This document shows, piece by piece, positions 48,840-60,769 of a stretch of DNA of 64,000 bases. The stretch spans positions 434,001 through 498,000 of the forward strand of contig BLAL01000295.1 in assembly GCA_015698045.1 (NCBI GenBank), read 5' to 3'. The notes below the pieces were generated by a model that worked only from the letters and a program-made list of their open reading frames with translations, had not been told where the DNA came from and did not search any database. The stretch's first letter is position 1. Each line of letters begins with the position of its first letter. The position numbers and the translations under genes are program-made. Origin of the DNA: Rhizophagus clarus. Lineage: Eukaryota; Glomeromycota; Glomeromycetes; Glomerales; Glomeraceae.

Positions 48840-51739
48840 ATTTTTTTTTTTTTTTTTTTTTTCCTTCGAGAACAAAATAGAAACTACAGTTTATTTATAC
48901 ATGATGATGATAATAATTTTTAAAATAAAAATAAATTATTATATTGTTAATAAAGTCCGAAACTAGTTTTTTTGATTTTTTTAGAGTTTTCTGAAACGCG
49001 ATCTTTAACCATTGATTTTTGAAACTAGTTTCGAAACTTTTTAACAAACAAAGAGATTGTCAATCCAATTAAGGTAAAAATATCATGTGCGCAGAAATGT
49101 AGATCATCTTTCATTTAAAAGGAAGTAACTCTTTTTAGAACTTACATAATTAAATGAATGAATATATATTTTTTTCATAACATTATATAATTTTAGACAA
49201 GGCTTTTTCATAATAACGATAATGGAAAACGATTGCTTAAAAAAGGATTAATTACTTTAAAAAGATGTTAAACAATTTAGTGACGGTGTAATATTACTTT
49301 AAAGAAAAATATACATATTTCCGAAAATGTCGATCTATTTAATTTTATCGGATGGAGGATATCGATATTTTACTTCAACCCAATAATTAAAATCCATTAT
49401 ACGCTCCTCCAAGTAGTTGTTCCTAACGAGCCGAGACGAGTCGAGTCGTCTAAATTTTAATTTTGAAGTACTTTTTATTGAATAGACAAGATTTACAATT
49501 ATGCGAGTCTAAATGAGAGTCTATGCGAGTCTATTTTCGGAATTCTAGACTCCAAGTCACAATATTCGAGTTTATATAATACCCCGCAGTCAGAAAATTG
49601 AACAATAGTAAAATTGGCATAATAATATAATAGTCATTTGCCATTTTAAAAGTCATTTACTATACGACAACACAGATTTAAGCAATAATACGAAGCTAAA
49701 GTTAGAATTTAGCTTATAATTCTGGTCAACTATTCATAATTCTAAGGTCTGTTTGATATAATTTGAAGTCATTTGTCAAAGTGAAGCGAAATATATCAAT
49801 TTATCAACTAATATTCAGCAATTACTTTTAAGCAACAATTTGTATGTTGATTATTGGACAAAATTAAAGGAAGGGATGTAGTAAACTAGTAATAGTATTT
49901 ATAATTCAGATTTATTATCAAAAATATTAAAGTCAGTATACTCCGACAATCTCGACAATCGATAAAATTATATCTTTGATTAAATAAGAGTTGAGTCTGA
50001 AACGGATTTTTATATTAAAATAATCAGTTTATTTGATTTTCATTTTCCTAGCGTAACAGATGAGTCTAGACTGCCTTTGCAAGTTACACATTACAAAGGA
50101 AAATGATTGGTTGCACGTGATCAAATATATAATAAAACGATATTGAAATGATTGGCTTGGCCGCATCAAAGTCTAAATCTCAAACTCGTATTCTGTGTAA
50201 CATTTCAACTTATAAGCATGAAATTATTTATCAAAGGGATAATTACTTGATAAGTAAGTGTTTTATTGGAATTTAGGAGGAACCGAACGTTTTAAAATCT
50301 CTGCAGGTTTGAAATTTATCTGAAGCTTCTTATGGTTGCTGTTTCATATTTTTGCTAGTTCCCACACCAATAGTAATGCTAAGTTACAGTATATTGACCA
50401 AAATTACATAAAATACCATTTAAAATATCTCGCATCCTCTTCACCTCTTCACACGCTGTCAACAATATCCTACATTCATTATCACTTTGAAATACAATTC
50501 AAATGCTTTTATAATCCTATTCTTTATCATGTTGATAACGTACAAGCATTGAGTGGATCTATTTAATTGGTCTGTATAATTGTCAATATAATCAATCTTT
50601 CAATGCAATTTATTTTCTAAACTAATTTTTGCATGACTTTGTGACCTAAATCTGGGTTAAAATATGTTTATGAGCATTGTCACTTTGATTAAAGATAACA
50701 AGTACAAAACGTTATACTTGTATGATTATTCATTAATATTACTTTACAAATTTGATACTTAACAAAACATATATTATTAAAAGCTTTATTGTGTTGATTA
50801 CCAAATAACTCATCTATTTCGATGTTAGGAGATATCTGTAGACAATAATAAAATTCCGAATTTCTTAAGTTCATAGATAGCAAAGTCAAGATAATAAAGA
50901 CGCAATATAACCTGGTATAGTAAATTTATTTATTTAAACATTTCAAAGTCTCCCCTCCCCTTCTTTTTTGAAATTTGAAATTTTATCCTTAGTGATTTCT
51001 TCTGGAAATTCTTATTCTCATCAATTAGTCAGCATCAGAAAAATATTTTTTCAGAGCACTGTAGACGAAAGAACAGATAGATAGGCTGATACATGCAATA
51101 TTATTACCGACAGAGGCAGTAAAAGTAATTTTGCGTCTTTGAAATGTAATTTATTCTCTTTTTTATATATTTGTTCTAAATTTACATACATTTTATATAC
51201 AGAAATCATATATCATCACATAAATAATAATGCATAGATAGAAATCCTTTCATGAGGGAATTATAATTAAATATTTCTAAAAGAAATTAATGCGAAATGG
51301 ATGACTTCTATTATGTTTGTGCAACCAAATCAATAAGTACTGTATATAATAGGTATTGCTGCAATTTCGGTGCTCCAAGAGTGTAAGATGAGAATCCGAT
51401 AAATGTCATTTTCTACAATAGAACAATCATGAATGTAATCTAATCGAACAACGAAAAGAACTTTTCAATGATATCAAGGAAGTAAATCGAAAAAATCTGC
51501 TCAAGAATTACTACGTCTACCATACTTTGACCCTATTCAATTTATAAACATTGATCTTATGCATATCATTTTGGCTAAAAGGTTAAACTTCTCTTAAAAA
51601 TTTATAAGACAGACTAATTAAGCTAAGAATCATAATCAAGGGAAGGGTCAAAGTTGTCAATTGGCGCCACATGGACAATCAATGATGATAATGATGACGA
51701 TACATAAAGACTCAGAATAACATAACATGAATTCTCGTA
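48840..51739. other. Intergenic, no gene seen
   Basis: AT-rich unique DNA upstream of the Sel1 gene, with a poly-T tract (48841-48862) directly at its 5' end and a GAGTCTA-rich patch at 49430-49560. Open frames at 50336-50566 and 50689-50889 have no recognised domain. Confidence 0.45.
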
Positions 51740-52300
51740 AACCTGTTATATACCACATTACCACCACGTCTTACTTCATAAAAATGTCTTATGATGCTAG
51801 TTCCTATCTAGGTATATGGCACATCCGTTTATAATGCTTTAACATAATTTTGGTCAACTCCTTCATTATTTTGACCTTCAACACATTCATTAATAGTTGA
51901 TTGTCCGTATTGATATATTGATAACCACGACCCAAAATTATATGGATTACCTTTTATAGCTGAATCCATCGAAAATAATATCTATATAATAAAATAATGA
52001 TAATAAATATTTTCCAATAATAATATTAATTGCAAGATATCAATTCATTAAATAGAATTAAATAGAATTCTAATGCAATAGATTGATAAAAAAATTTCAA
52101 TAGTACTAGAAACCAAATATTGTTTTTTTCATGACTTCTCATTAATCTTAAGAAATTTCATTTGAATTCTTATAATTAATAATATTCTTTTATCCATTCT
52201 TTCATATTATTAGAAAAGGTTTAATCGTATTTAAATCATTTACATAAAAATCTTTTGAAAGTTCTTTCAAGAGAATATGTTAATTTAGAGAAAGAATACA
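51740..52300 (-). pseudogene. Decayed Sel1-repeat gene fragment
   Basis: On the minus strand the segment reads MDSAIKGNPYNFGSWLSIYQ, then VDQNYVKAL before a stop, then GTSII, matching parts of the intact gene at 47574-48818 (KSAIKGDSMAQYNLGYCYQH, QDYIKAF, GTSINAK). The DNA at 52050-52290 matches the N-terminal half of the intact gene (for example CATAAAAATCTTTTGAAAGTTC against its counterpart). Frames are repeatedly broken and most repeats are missing. A paralogue of the neighbouring gene, dead for some time. Confidence 0.65.
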
Positions 52301-54475
52301 AATTAAGCAATTAAGATAAATGTCGCGGTTCGATCCTGCATCTACGGATGAATTCTGTGGCCAACTTCCAATATTAACGTCTGCTTAAATAATAACGATA
52401 CCTTTATATTTATATCTAAAGCGGTTCTGCGGTTTAATTTATATTTAAGCACTATCGTAGTATAAAATGAACGTATCACAAGTGTCGTGGCATTGAAAAT
52501 AACCGAACAAAGAACTTGATCAAAGCTTGAAATAATTGAATCACAATCAATTTGACGGTTTTAAGGTAAATTACTTATTAGATCATAAAATAAATCTCAG
52601 CCTTCAAGTTAGAACTTTATTAAATTTAGAATTTAAAGGCGTAGAAGAATACGTCACAACTACTTAAAATATAATGATTTACCGTATATAAATAAAATAT
52701 TTGCAAAGAATAAATAAAGACAGGGTGGCTTAAATTATTATTTATTTACTTATGTAAACAAATAAATAAATATGAACTATGGAACTAATGAGTGAAATCA
52801 TACAAAATTTGGTTATAACCGGTAAATTAGGTTAAGCCTGTTCTCAGAAAACCGGTTTCAATCATTACATTTTGATTGGTAATTGGGAATAATTGGAACA
52901 GAATTTTAGAATCTTAATGATTTTGGTGTTTAAATCTTTAATATTTGGATTTTATGGATTCTTATCTCCTTTTTTTTTTTTTCAACCAATCATGATTCTA
53001 CGATCAAATTTCACGTCAGCAAACTATTACATGAACCTGTTGATGATTACGTAAATTACGTAATAATAACGCGTAATAACAAATAACCTATTGTAATATA
53101 TAATATGCATTTTATAAAATCAAAATTCGTGATACAACGAAAATCTAAATTCTGAATGAATGATAAATTATTTTATTGATATGAATAAAGTTGGAAATCA
53201 TATGCAAAAGATATGAAACCTGATTCGAGGAATGCAAAAAATTATTAAGGATTACGGATATGGATACCCGTTGCTTGAATAAGAAAGATAGATTACAAAA
53301 TACAAAAACAATAACAAGCGTCAAAACCTGTAAGAATTCTCTTAGAAATAAAGAATTTTTTTTTTTTTTTTTTTTTATGTAATAATCATATTGTATATTT
53401 TTATCTTACCGTATATTTTATTATTTGAATCGATATGATTTTATGATTTACATGTGATATGAAAATGTTAGTGTTTTAGAAGATGATATGAAACAAGTCA
53501 GATCAACCTAACCGGGTTAAAAAAAAAAAAAAAAAAAAAAAACGGTAAGAAAAAATTTCAATAACACGACATTTTTATATTCAAAGGGAATCAATTTTTA
53601 AGGCTGGACTTTTTGTGTAACTTACCGTGGAAGATCAACCTATAAAAATAAGGAAACTGCGTATTGTACGATCTGCCGAAATTTTTAATTGATGGGTACA
53701 AAACGTATTACAAGGAATAAAAATTATAAATTATCCGAAAACCTTGACAATATATCCAAAAGTTGTTCTTTGTTTATCAAAGTACAAGTGATGAGAGTAA
53801 ATCGCGTTGAGGCGTGTTAAATTCAATATATTTTATTGGATAAGAACTCGGGTTCCATGAAACAAAATTCAAAAATTTCCGGATCAAAATAAATTAACAT
53901 TTTAAGGACAATGCAGAAAATGAGTTTATGTATTATAAAATCGTGATCATTTCTCAAACAATGATTCGTTTAAACTTTAGAAAATAATTTTAGTCAATTT
54001 AACTTTTTTTAGAATAATATGAACATATGTTTTATACTGTAAATATATTTTTTAATAAACTTTTTCTTAAACTTTCTCATTAGTTGGATTTATTCGTTTA
54101 TTATATAAATAAACTTTTTTTTTTATATATATATATATTTTTATTTTATGAATGGAACTAAAAAGAAGTTTATTGTTACATAAAATAAGCAAATTCGGAA
54201 TCATAAATTAGATATTACCTTTTTTTATTTAACTGGTTCTAGATTTTTTTTTTCCCAGAGACTATTTTTTCTTTCTTTCTAAAAAAAAAAAAAAATAAAT
54301 AAATAAAAATAGTAAAGACAAACACGTTCGAAAAACAAAAGATCCTTTCTTTTTTTTATTCCAAACATAATAATAATAATAATTTTCTCTATTTCTCGAT
54401 TATCAAAATATTAAAAAGACGACGAAAAAAATATTTTTTCCTCATAAAAAAAAAAAAAAAAAAAAAAAATCTACA
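52301..54475. other. Intergenic upstream of the F-box gene
   Basis: No gene seen. Poly-T at 53356-53377, poly-A at 53521-53542, and a 24-base poly-A (54448-54471) ending 4 bases before the F-box start codon. Confidence 0.5.
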
Positions 54476-56050
54476 ATGAAGAATTTTCCATCGGAGGTTA
54501 TACAAAGAATTGTATCCAACCTTCAAGATGTTAAAAATCCACATCATTTATTTTCAACCTTGATGATTAATAGAGAATGGTGTAAACTTTCAGTACCATA
54601 TTTATGGGAATTAACATTAGATTATACACCGGATAAATATAATTCATATAAATGTATTATAACATATTTATCAAATGTGGAAGAAAGTTCAAGAAATTTT
54701 TTGAGAAATCATGGAATGGATTTATTATCATCACCGCCTTGGTCAACATTTAGTTATCCAACATATTTAAATTCAATTAATTATCATCATTTAGCAATAT
54801 TAGTTCAATCATATTTATCAAAAACAAATGATAATAATGATCATATATCAGCAAAAGAAAAATTATTATTTCAAGAATTATTTAAATTATTTATGAAAAA
54901 AAGTAAATATATAAAAAGGATTATAATACCTGATACTATTAATTTGGATGGTATTATGGAAGATATACCTTTTATTACTCGATATAATGGTGCAAGTAAA
55001 TGTTTAAGAGGATTAAAAGAATTTTATTGTTATTGGAATTTTAATGGAAGTTTTTATAAATCTATATTTAATATTTGTAAAAATATACAAATTATTAAAA
55101 TTCATATTGATGCTTATTATGATGTGGAATATTTATCAAAATTAATTTCTTTACAAACAAATTTAAAACAATTCTTAATTGAAGTACAAGAAATAACTGT
55201 TGGAAATATTGTAACAAATGATTATTGTACTCCTATATTTAATTCTATATTAGATCAAAAAAATTCTATACAAAAATTAGAGTTAATTAATTTTTCTTTT
55301 CAATTTGCTGATAAAGAAACTTTTGAAAAATTAATTAATTGTAAATATTTAAGATTTTTATCAATTTATAAATGTAAATTCTTGGAAACTCAAACCTTTT
55401 CATCTTTAAAGGGAATTCCTAGTTTAGAAGAATTTTATTATTGTCATAAGGATGATGATTATTTTCCCGAACATTTAATTATAAGATTATTTCATTCAAA
55501 TTTAAGAAAAATCAAATTATCTTATCATACAATGAATATTATAAGAGCTATCATTTTAAATTGTCCAAATTTAGAAATTTTAAAATTATCAACTTGTTTA
55601 CATCGAGAGAGTATTTTGGACATTTTCACTTATTGTAATCAATTAAAGGAATTTTCTTTTAAAGGTGATCATGGTGGTTATAACGAAAATGATTTATTAA
55701 TTCGATTGAGTAAATATGTTCCTTTAACTTTAGAAATATTAGAAATTCAAATGTGTTTACAACATCCTTGGATTTTCTCTGCTGATTCTTTGAAAATTTT
55801 CTTAAAAGCTACTAAAAATTTAAAATTATTAAGAATTATTCATAAAGAACCACAACAAACATTAGATCAACAATTCTCTAATCCTTTAACTCCGGAAAAT
55901 TCTACTATGAAAACTTTATCACAAGATCATTTAAATGTTATTGAAGAATCTGGTATTGGTCTTTATATGACAAGTGGAATTAAATTTAGTAAAAAATTAT
56001 ATCCAAATTACATTCACACTATAAAAATACCTGGTAAGATTCAAAGGTGA
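54476..56050 (+). CDS. F-box protein with degenerate leucine-rich repeats
   Basis: A single exon coding 524 residues, starting MKNFPSEVIQRIVSNL. Residues 3-50 form an F-box-like motif (FPSEVIQRIV..LFSTLMINREWCKLSVPYLW), which binds SKP1 in SCF ubiquitin ligases. The remainder has irregular leucine-rich segments (LKEFYCYWNF, IQKLELINFSF, LRFLSIYKCKF, LEEFYYCHKD, LEILKLSTC, LKEFSFKGD), a substrate-binding curve in homologous proteins. The family is hugely expanded in arbuscular mycorrhizal fungi with unknown targets. Codon use is very A/T-rich (TTA, AAA, ATT), as in neighbouring genes. The start is at the first ATG after a long A tract. Confidence 0.88.
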   Translation: MKNFPSEVIQRIVSNLQDVKNPHHLFSTLMINREWCKLSVPYLWELTLDYTPDKYNSYKCIITYLSNVEESSRNFLRNHGMDLLSSPPWSTFSYPTYLNSINYHHLAILVQSYLSKTNDNNDHISAKEKLLFQELFKLFMKKSKYIKRIIIPDTINLDGIMEDIPFITRYNGASKCLRGLKEFYCYWNFNGSFYKSIFNICKNIQIIKIHIDAYYDVEYLSKLISLQTNLKQFLIEVQEITVGNIVTNDYCTPIFNSILDQKNSIQKLELINFSFQFADKETFEKLINCKYLRFLSIYKCKFLETQTFSSLKGIPSLEEFYYCHKDDDYFPEHLIIRLFHSNLRKIKLSYHTMNIIRAIILNCPNLEILKLSTCLHRESILDIFTYCNQLKEFSFKGDHGGYNENDLLIRLSKYVPLTLEILEIQMCLQHPWIFSADSLKIFLKATKNLKLLRIIHKEPQQTLDQQFSNPLTPENSTMKTLSQDHLNVIEESGIGLYMTSGIKFSKKLYPNYIHTIKIPGKIQR

Positions 56051-56283
56051 TTAGTATATATGGGTTGTTTATTTTAAATACATACAGTACAGTACATTGT
56101 ATATATAAACTTTTTTTAATAAATAAAAATCGGAGTTTATAAACATGATGTGGATGATGTGAGCTGCAACGTAATAACGTAATAAACATAAATGTGATCT
56201 CACTCCTAATACGTCATATTGATTTTTTAAACCACGTTTTTTTTTTTCTTACCGGGCTTTGTTTATATTTTGATCTCTGGTGA

Positions 56284-56404
56284 TCTCTAAAAACTTTTCT
56301 CAGTTTTATCTTTTTCTCCTCTTTTACTTTTTTACTTCTCTCTATTTTTATTCCTCTCTTTTTTTTCTTCTCCATTTTTTACTTCTCCCTTCTCGATTTC
56401 TTTA
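56284..56404 (+). promoter_or_regulatory. Pyrimidine-rich leader of the MATH-BTB gene
   Basis: About 120 bases that are nearly all C and T directly before the ATG (for example CTCTTTTTTTTCTTCTCC). Such CT-rich tracts before the start are common in fungal promoters and often mark transcription start. It is the strongest such tract before a gene in this window. The rest of the 56051-56406 gap has nothing else. Confidence 0.4.
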
Positions 56405-56406
56405 TA

Positions 56407-57684
56407 ATGAACTCTTACCCTACATCAAATACTTTTTTATGGGAACTTGGTAGTTTTCAACATTATGTTAAAACAATTTCAAACCAAAATAGAATTTATT
56501 CTCCAAAATTTTGGTTACCATCTTCCATAAATTCAGATGATAATAAAATATGTGATAATTGTGGTAATACTTATAATACATCAGATATTAATCCAAATAA
56601 TCTTAAAAATAGTATCGTTCAAAAAGATACTGATAATTTATTAACATATAATTTTTGGCAATTTCGTATGTATCCGAATGGAAATGTTGGTCATGAAAAT
56701 TATATTTCAATATTTTTAAAAGCCATTTTAACTCCATATGAAAAAATACATAATATAACTTCAAGGCAACAAAAATTTTTATTGGAATTAGGAAAATTAG
56801 GTCCTACGACTATAATAAATAATAATAATTTAATTCATGTTCCAACTAGAAAACAAGTTGTTAAACAACAAATTTTTGAATTCACTTTTGATTTTAGTAA
56901 AGATAATGTTACTTGTGGATTTCCTAAATTTTGTTCTTTGGAATTATTATTCCCTGATAATGATAAATCAAAAGAAATTGATTTATTTATACAAGTAACT
57001 GTGTTAGGTAATGATTTGTCTAGATCAAATTTATTATTATTATTGGATGATGATTCTATTAATCAAAAACAATTACAACAACAACAACAAGAAGATGAAG
57101 AAATTGGTAATCATTTTGAAGGTTTTTCTGGTGATGTTGTAGATTATTTTAAAAATGAATTATTTGTTGATGTGGAATTCTTATTTGATTGTGGATCAAC
57201 TTTAAAAGCTCATCGAATCATTTTGGCTACTAGATGTAATTATTTTAAAACGATGTTTCAAAGTGGTTTTAAAGAATCAAATCTTGATAAGATACCAATA
57301 CATTATGTAAAATATGATGTATTTAATGTTATATTACATTATATTTATACGGGAAAATTAATGGATTTAAATGATGAAAATTCTTATTTAATATTAAGAG
57401 ATTCTTATAAACATTCTGATTTGATGGGTTTATCTTCTTTAAAAAGATTGATTGCGAAAAATGTTATTAAATTAATTAATAATGATAATTGGAATGAAAT
57501 TTTAATTATGGGTTGGCAATATGATGATCTTTTATTAAGAACAAAAGGTTTAAAATATGTTAAAGAACATTGGGATTCTATTAAACGTAGTGATAATTTA
57601 CGTGATATTTTAAATAATTCTAATGTTGATTGTATTGAAGAATTATTCTTGGTGGCTAATGGTACCGATCATTTGGTTAGATGA
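56407..57684 (+). CDS. MATH-like / BTB domain protein
   Basis: A single exon coding 425 residues. Residues about 8-200 look like a diverged MATH/TRAF-like beta domain (FLWELGSFQHY at the start; NFWQFRMYPNGNVGHENYIS, the region that in MATH proteins reads W-x-x-x-x-P-N-G; then SIFLKA). A CDNCGNTY insertion near 49-56 is unusual for the fold. Next are a poly-Gln/acidic linker (KQLQQQQQEDEEI, 221-233) and a BTB domain at about 250-350 (FVDVEFLFDCGSTLKAHRII, LATRCNYFKTMFQSGFKE, VILHYIYTG), then a helical C-terminus. This is the layout of SPOP/RDX-type Cullin-3 adaptors. Substrate recognition by the MATH part is inference. Confidence 0.85.
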   Translation: MNSYPTSNTFLWELGSFQHYVKTISNQNRIYSPKFWLPSSINSDDNKICDNCGNTYNTSDINPNNLKNSIVQKDTDNLLTYNFWQFRMYPNGNVGHENYISIFLKAILTPYEKIHNITSRQQKFLLELGKLGPTTIINNNNLIHVPTRKQVVKQQIFEFTFDFSKDNVTCGFPKFCSLELLFPDNDKSKEIDLFIQVTVLGNDLSRSNLLLLLDDDSINQKQLQQQQQEDEEIGNHFEGFSGDVVDYFKNELFVDVEFLFDCGSTLKAHRIILATRCNYFKTMFQSGFKESNLDKIPIHYVKYDVFNVILHYIYTGKLMDLNDENSYLILRDSYKHSDLMGLSSLKRLIAKNVIKLINNDNWNEILIMGWQYDDLLLRTKGLKYVKEHWDSIKRSDNLRDILNNSNVDCIEELFLVANGTDHLVR

Positions 57685-57893
57685 TGTTATGAAAAAAGTT
57701 TATATTGTTATTTTACAAGAATTTATAAATACTAGTAATATTTTTAAAATAACAATACGTTTTATTGTATCAAGATTTTTAATCTAAAAAATCTATTCCT
57801 ACTCTTTCAGTGCAATGCACTGTAAAAAAAAATAATTATTTTCTTTTATACTTAAATAAATATACTTTAATTAAATAAAATTATATCAATCAT

Positions 57894-60769
57894 TTAGAAA
57901 TTCTTAACATATTTTTCCCAATAGCTGGGTATTCCAATACAATTAGGTGCCGCTTTAAGAGTTTCAAGATAAGCTATAAATATATAAAAAAATTTAGATT
58001 TATGTAAATAGTAACTTGTAAATAGTAATTTGTAAATAGTGCATGTATATTTGACTTACCTGTATAAACGTCACCATCATATTTTCCAAGAGGTGCTTTC
58101 AATATAAAATCGGGGAATCCCCAAGAATCAACAAGAGGAATACACTCTTTTCTTATTTCCTTACATAATTTTAAATAAAATTTTTTTATAATTTTTACTT
58201 GTTCTCCATTCAAATATTCTTCCTCTAAGAATAAATTTAATGAATCATTGATTAAATTTATAGCCCATAAACTTCCTAATTTGGTCAAAATGGGTATTAA
58301 TTCCTTAAATTCACTGTTCGTCGAACATTCTTTAAGACCCTTAATATACTCTGACAACGTATATCTATACGAATATAATTCTCCTAATTTAATTAAATCT
58401 ACTTGGTTATCATTCCATGCTGTTTCTTCACCTGATGTTGATGAATCCAAACTTGCTGCTAGAACATTAATCTAAAAAAAGGCAAGAAAATACTTAATAT
58501 ACAAGAGAAGTCTCGTGTAGTATCGATTAAACAATAAGAATTATCTAGCAATTATCTTGATCATTTTAGTTACCTTTTTAGAACATAACCAAGTATACAT
58601 TTCCAAAGTAAAATCTAAATTTAACAATTGTCTTTCATCTGATAAATTACTTTTTGTAGATGAAAGTGTCTGTTGTATATCATTCAAAAATTCTACCGAT
58701 CCGGTAACTCTTTTACCATGAGAAACTTGTTTAAAAGATCCCAAAAGATATCTCTGTAACAAATAAAGGATATAAATTAAACATAATTTTTGTTTTTTTT
58801 GTTTTTTTTTTAAAAAAAAATAAATTTAATATCAATATTTTTAAGCTATACCGCAGTTTGTTGTATAAGCACAAAATTATCTCCTCCACCTATTAGTAAA
58901 TAAATAAATAAATTAAAAAAATAGTTTATAATTTTACCAAAATAAACCTTAGCTTACCTGTAGTAACAACACCCCAATCTCTAATAGCTCCACCAATAGC
59001 ATTATAAGAAGAATAAGCATAACCTCCCAAAGATCTGCGAACTCTTTCTAAAACTTCACATCCCCACCATGATATTGTTGCTTTTAATCCTGAGGATATT
59101 GCATGCACATCAGGCAAATATGAAAGAAACTCTTCTTGACTTGTTTGCGCTAATTTCATAATTCCATCCCATTTGCTCATAATCATCCTAAAAAAACTAC
59201 ATTTTCAATACAAATATAATTTTGATAACGTTATTTAAAAAAAGATTTACCTGGTTATTATTGATATAACGTAAATACCAGCAACACATGGCATTAATCT
59301 AACATAATGGGATTGGTAATCCATAATTTGTTCTTCATTAGCTCCTTGTCTTCTAACGCATCCATATCTACAAGCAATAGTAAGTACTTGTCCGCATGTA
59401 CCAACAGCTTCTGTTAATACAGTAAGCCTTTCCCCAATTAATACGGAATATGATACAGCAGGATTCGCCGAAGTAGTATATTCTCCTCCCTTATTAACTT
59501 TAGCCCATTTCATCATCATATTGGTTCTTGGAACACGAACATGTGAATATTGTATCCACCCATTATCTATTCCATTTCTTCCATATTTCGCTCCTACATC
59601 TCCCGCTGTTACTCCCGACATTAATTTTCCTGTTTTTTGATCTCTTAATGGTACTATAAACCAATTTGTTCCCCATTTCTTTCCATCAATTATTGTTTGG
59701 CATAATGCTATTGAATGTGTTGCAGTTTGTCCTGCCATTCCAATCCATCTAACCAAAGAAAAAAAAAAATAGAATTTAAATCAAAAGAAAACATAATATG
59801 AATTCAATGAAAGGAAATTACATTTTCGTAGATGTTAAAGTTGGAGAATGAATGATAAATTCATCGGTCTCTCTATCATATGTTGCAGTTGTTTCTAATC
59901 CACGCAAAAAAGAGCTATGTCCAAGTTCAGTCTATAAATAGCACACGGTAAATTAATCTTTAAACAAAAAAAAAAAAAAAAAAAAAAAAATTTATTTACC
60001 ATAGCAAAACATCCAATGACTTTCCAATTTAAAATATCATCGATATAAGCATCATATTGTTCGGTCGTACTAAACAATCGAAACGATTGCGCAAGTAATA
60101 CATCATTCACGTAAACTTTCATATTAAAACTTTCCGAATACATGCTATTTAAAAAAAATAAGTATTAACGTTAATTATCTTTAACAAAATAGAGAAAAAA
60201 AAACAAATATTCTTACCCCATGGCAACTCCCAACGCTTTGAACAATAATGGATCTTTCAATGATTTTTTTAATTGAATATACCTAAAAATTTGTTTCATA
60301 GTGCTATAAAAGAAAAAGCTTGGTAAATGACGTTTTCATACCGAATTTACTTTCAAAATAAAAAAATTTTTACACTTCACGCTCTTCAGGTCTTGTTAAA
60401 TCATAAGGATGTCCTCCCGGAAAATAAAGATCTGGGTCGCGTTGAATTATCAGATACGCATCTTGCTACTTACGCGAATAAAAGGTAATTAGTACAAACC
60501 AAACTTTGTGAAAATAAAGATAAATAAAATAAAGTGCAGGGGAAAAAAGGAAACTAGAGAAATTTTATAATAAAATAAATTATGAAATTTCCTACCAATG
60601 CTTCAGCGAATTCTTTACCGCCCCAGAATAACCAATTCATATGCTTAACATTGAACGAGGCATTTTCTCGTTCTCTCGCCAAGTCGATAGGACCTGTTTG
60701 CTGGGGTTGATTACTGATATGATTTTGAATAGCTGATAATCGATTTAACGCGATATTTTTCTTGGACAT
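57894..60769 (-). CDS. POX1: Acyl-CoA oxidase (peroxisomal beta-oxidation)
   Basis: Eleven exons, all with GT-AG junctions: 60596-60769, 60374-60465, 60217-60282, 60000-60144, 59822-59931, 59251-59748, 58958-59187, 58852-58889, 58574-58753, 58060-58471, 57894-57973. The joined frame is 674 residues, the usual length. It shows the FAD/acyl-CoA core ([45 protein letters not shown]) and the C-terminal half. The catalytic base is expected at Glu409 ([14 protein letters not shown]), then [16 protein letters not shown]. It oxidises acyl-CoA to trans-2-enoyl-CoA and makes H2O2, the first step of peroxisomal beta-oxidation. The C-terminus KNF is not a PTS1 signal; residues 10-18 (RLSAIQNHI) resemble a PTS2. 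The symbol is by analogy to fungal POX1. Confidence 0.93.

Noticed and set aside
52328-52355. tRNA-like B-box (GGTTCGATCC)
   Set aside because: No acceptor, D or anticodon arm can be formed with the upstream sequence; an isolated match.
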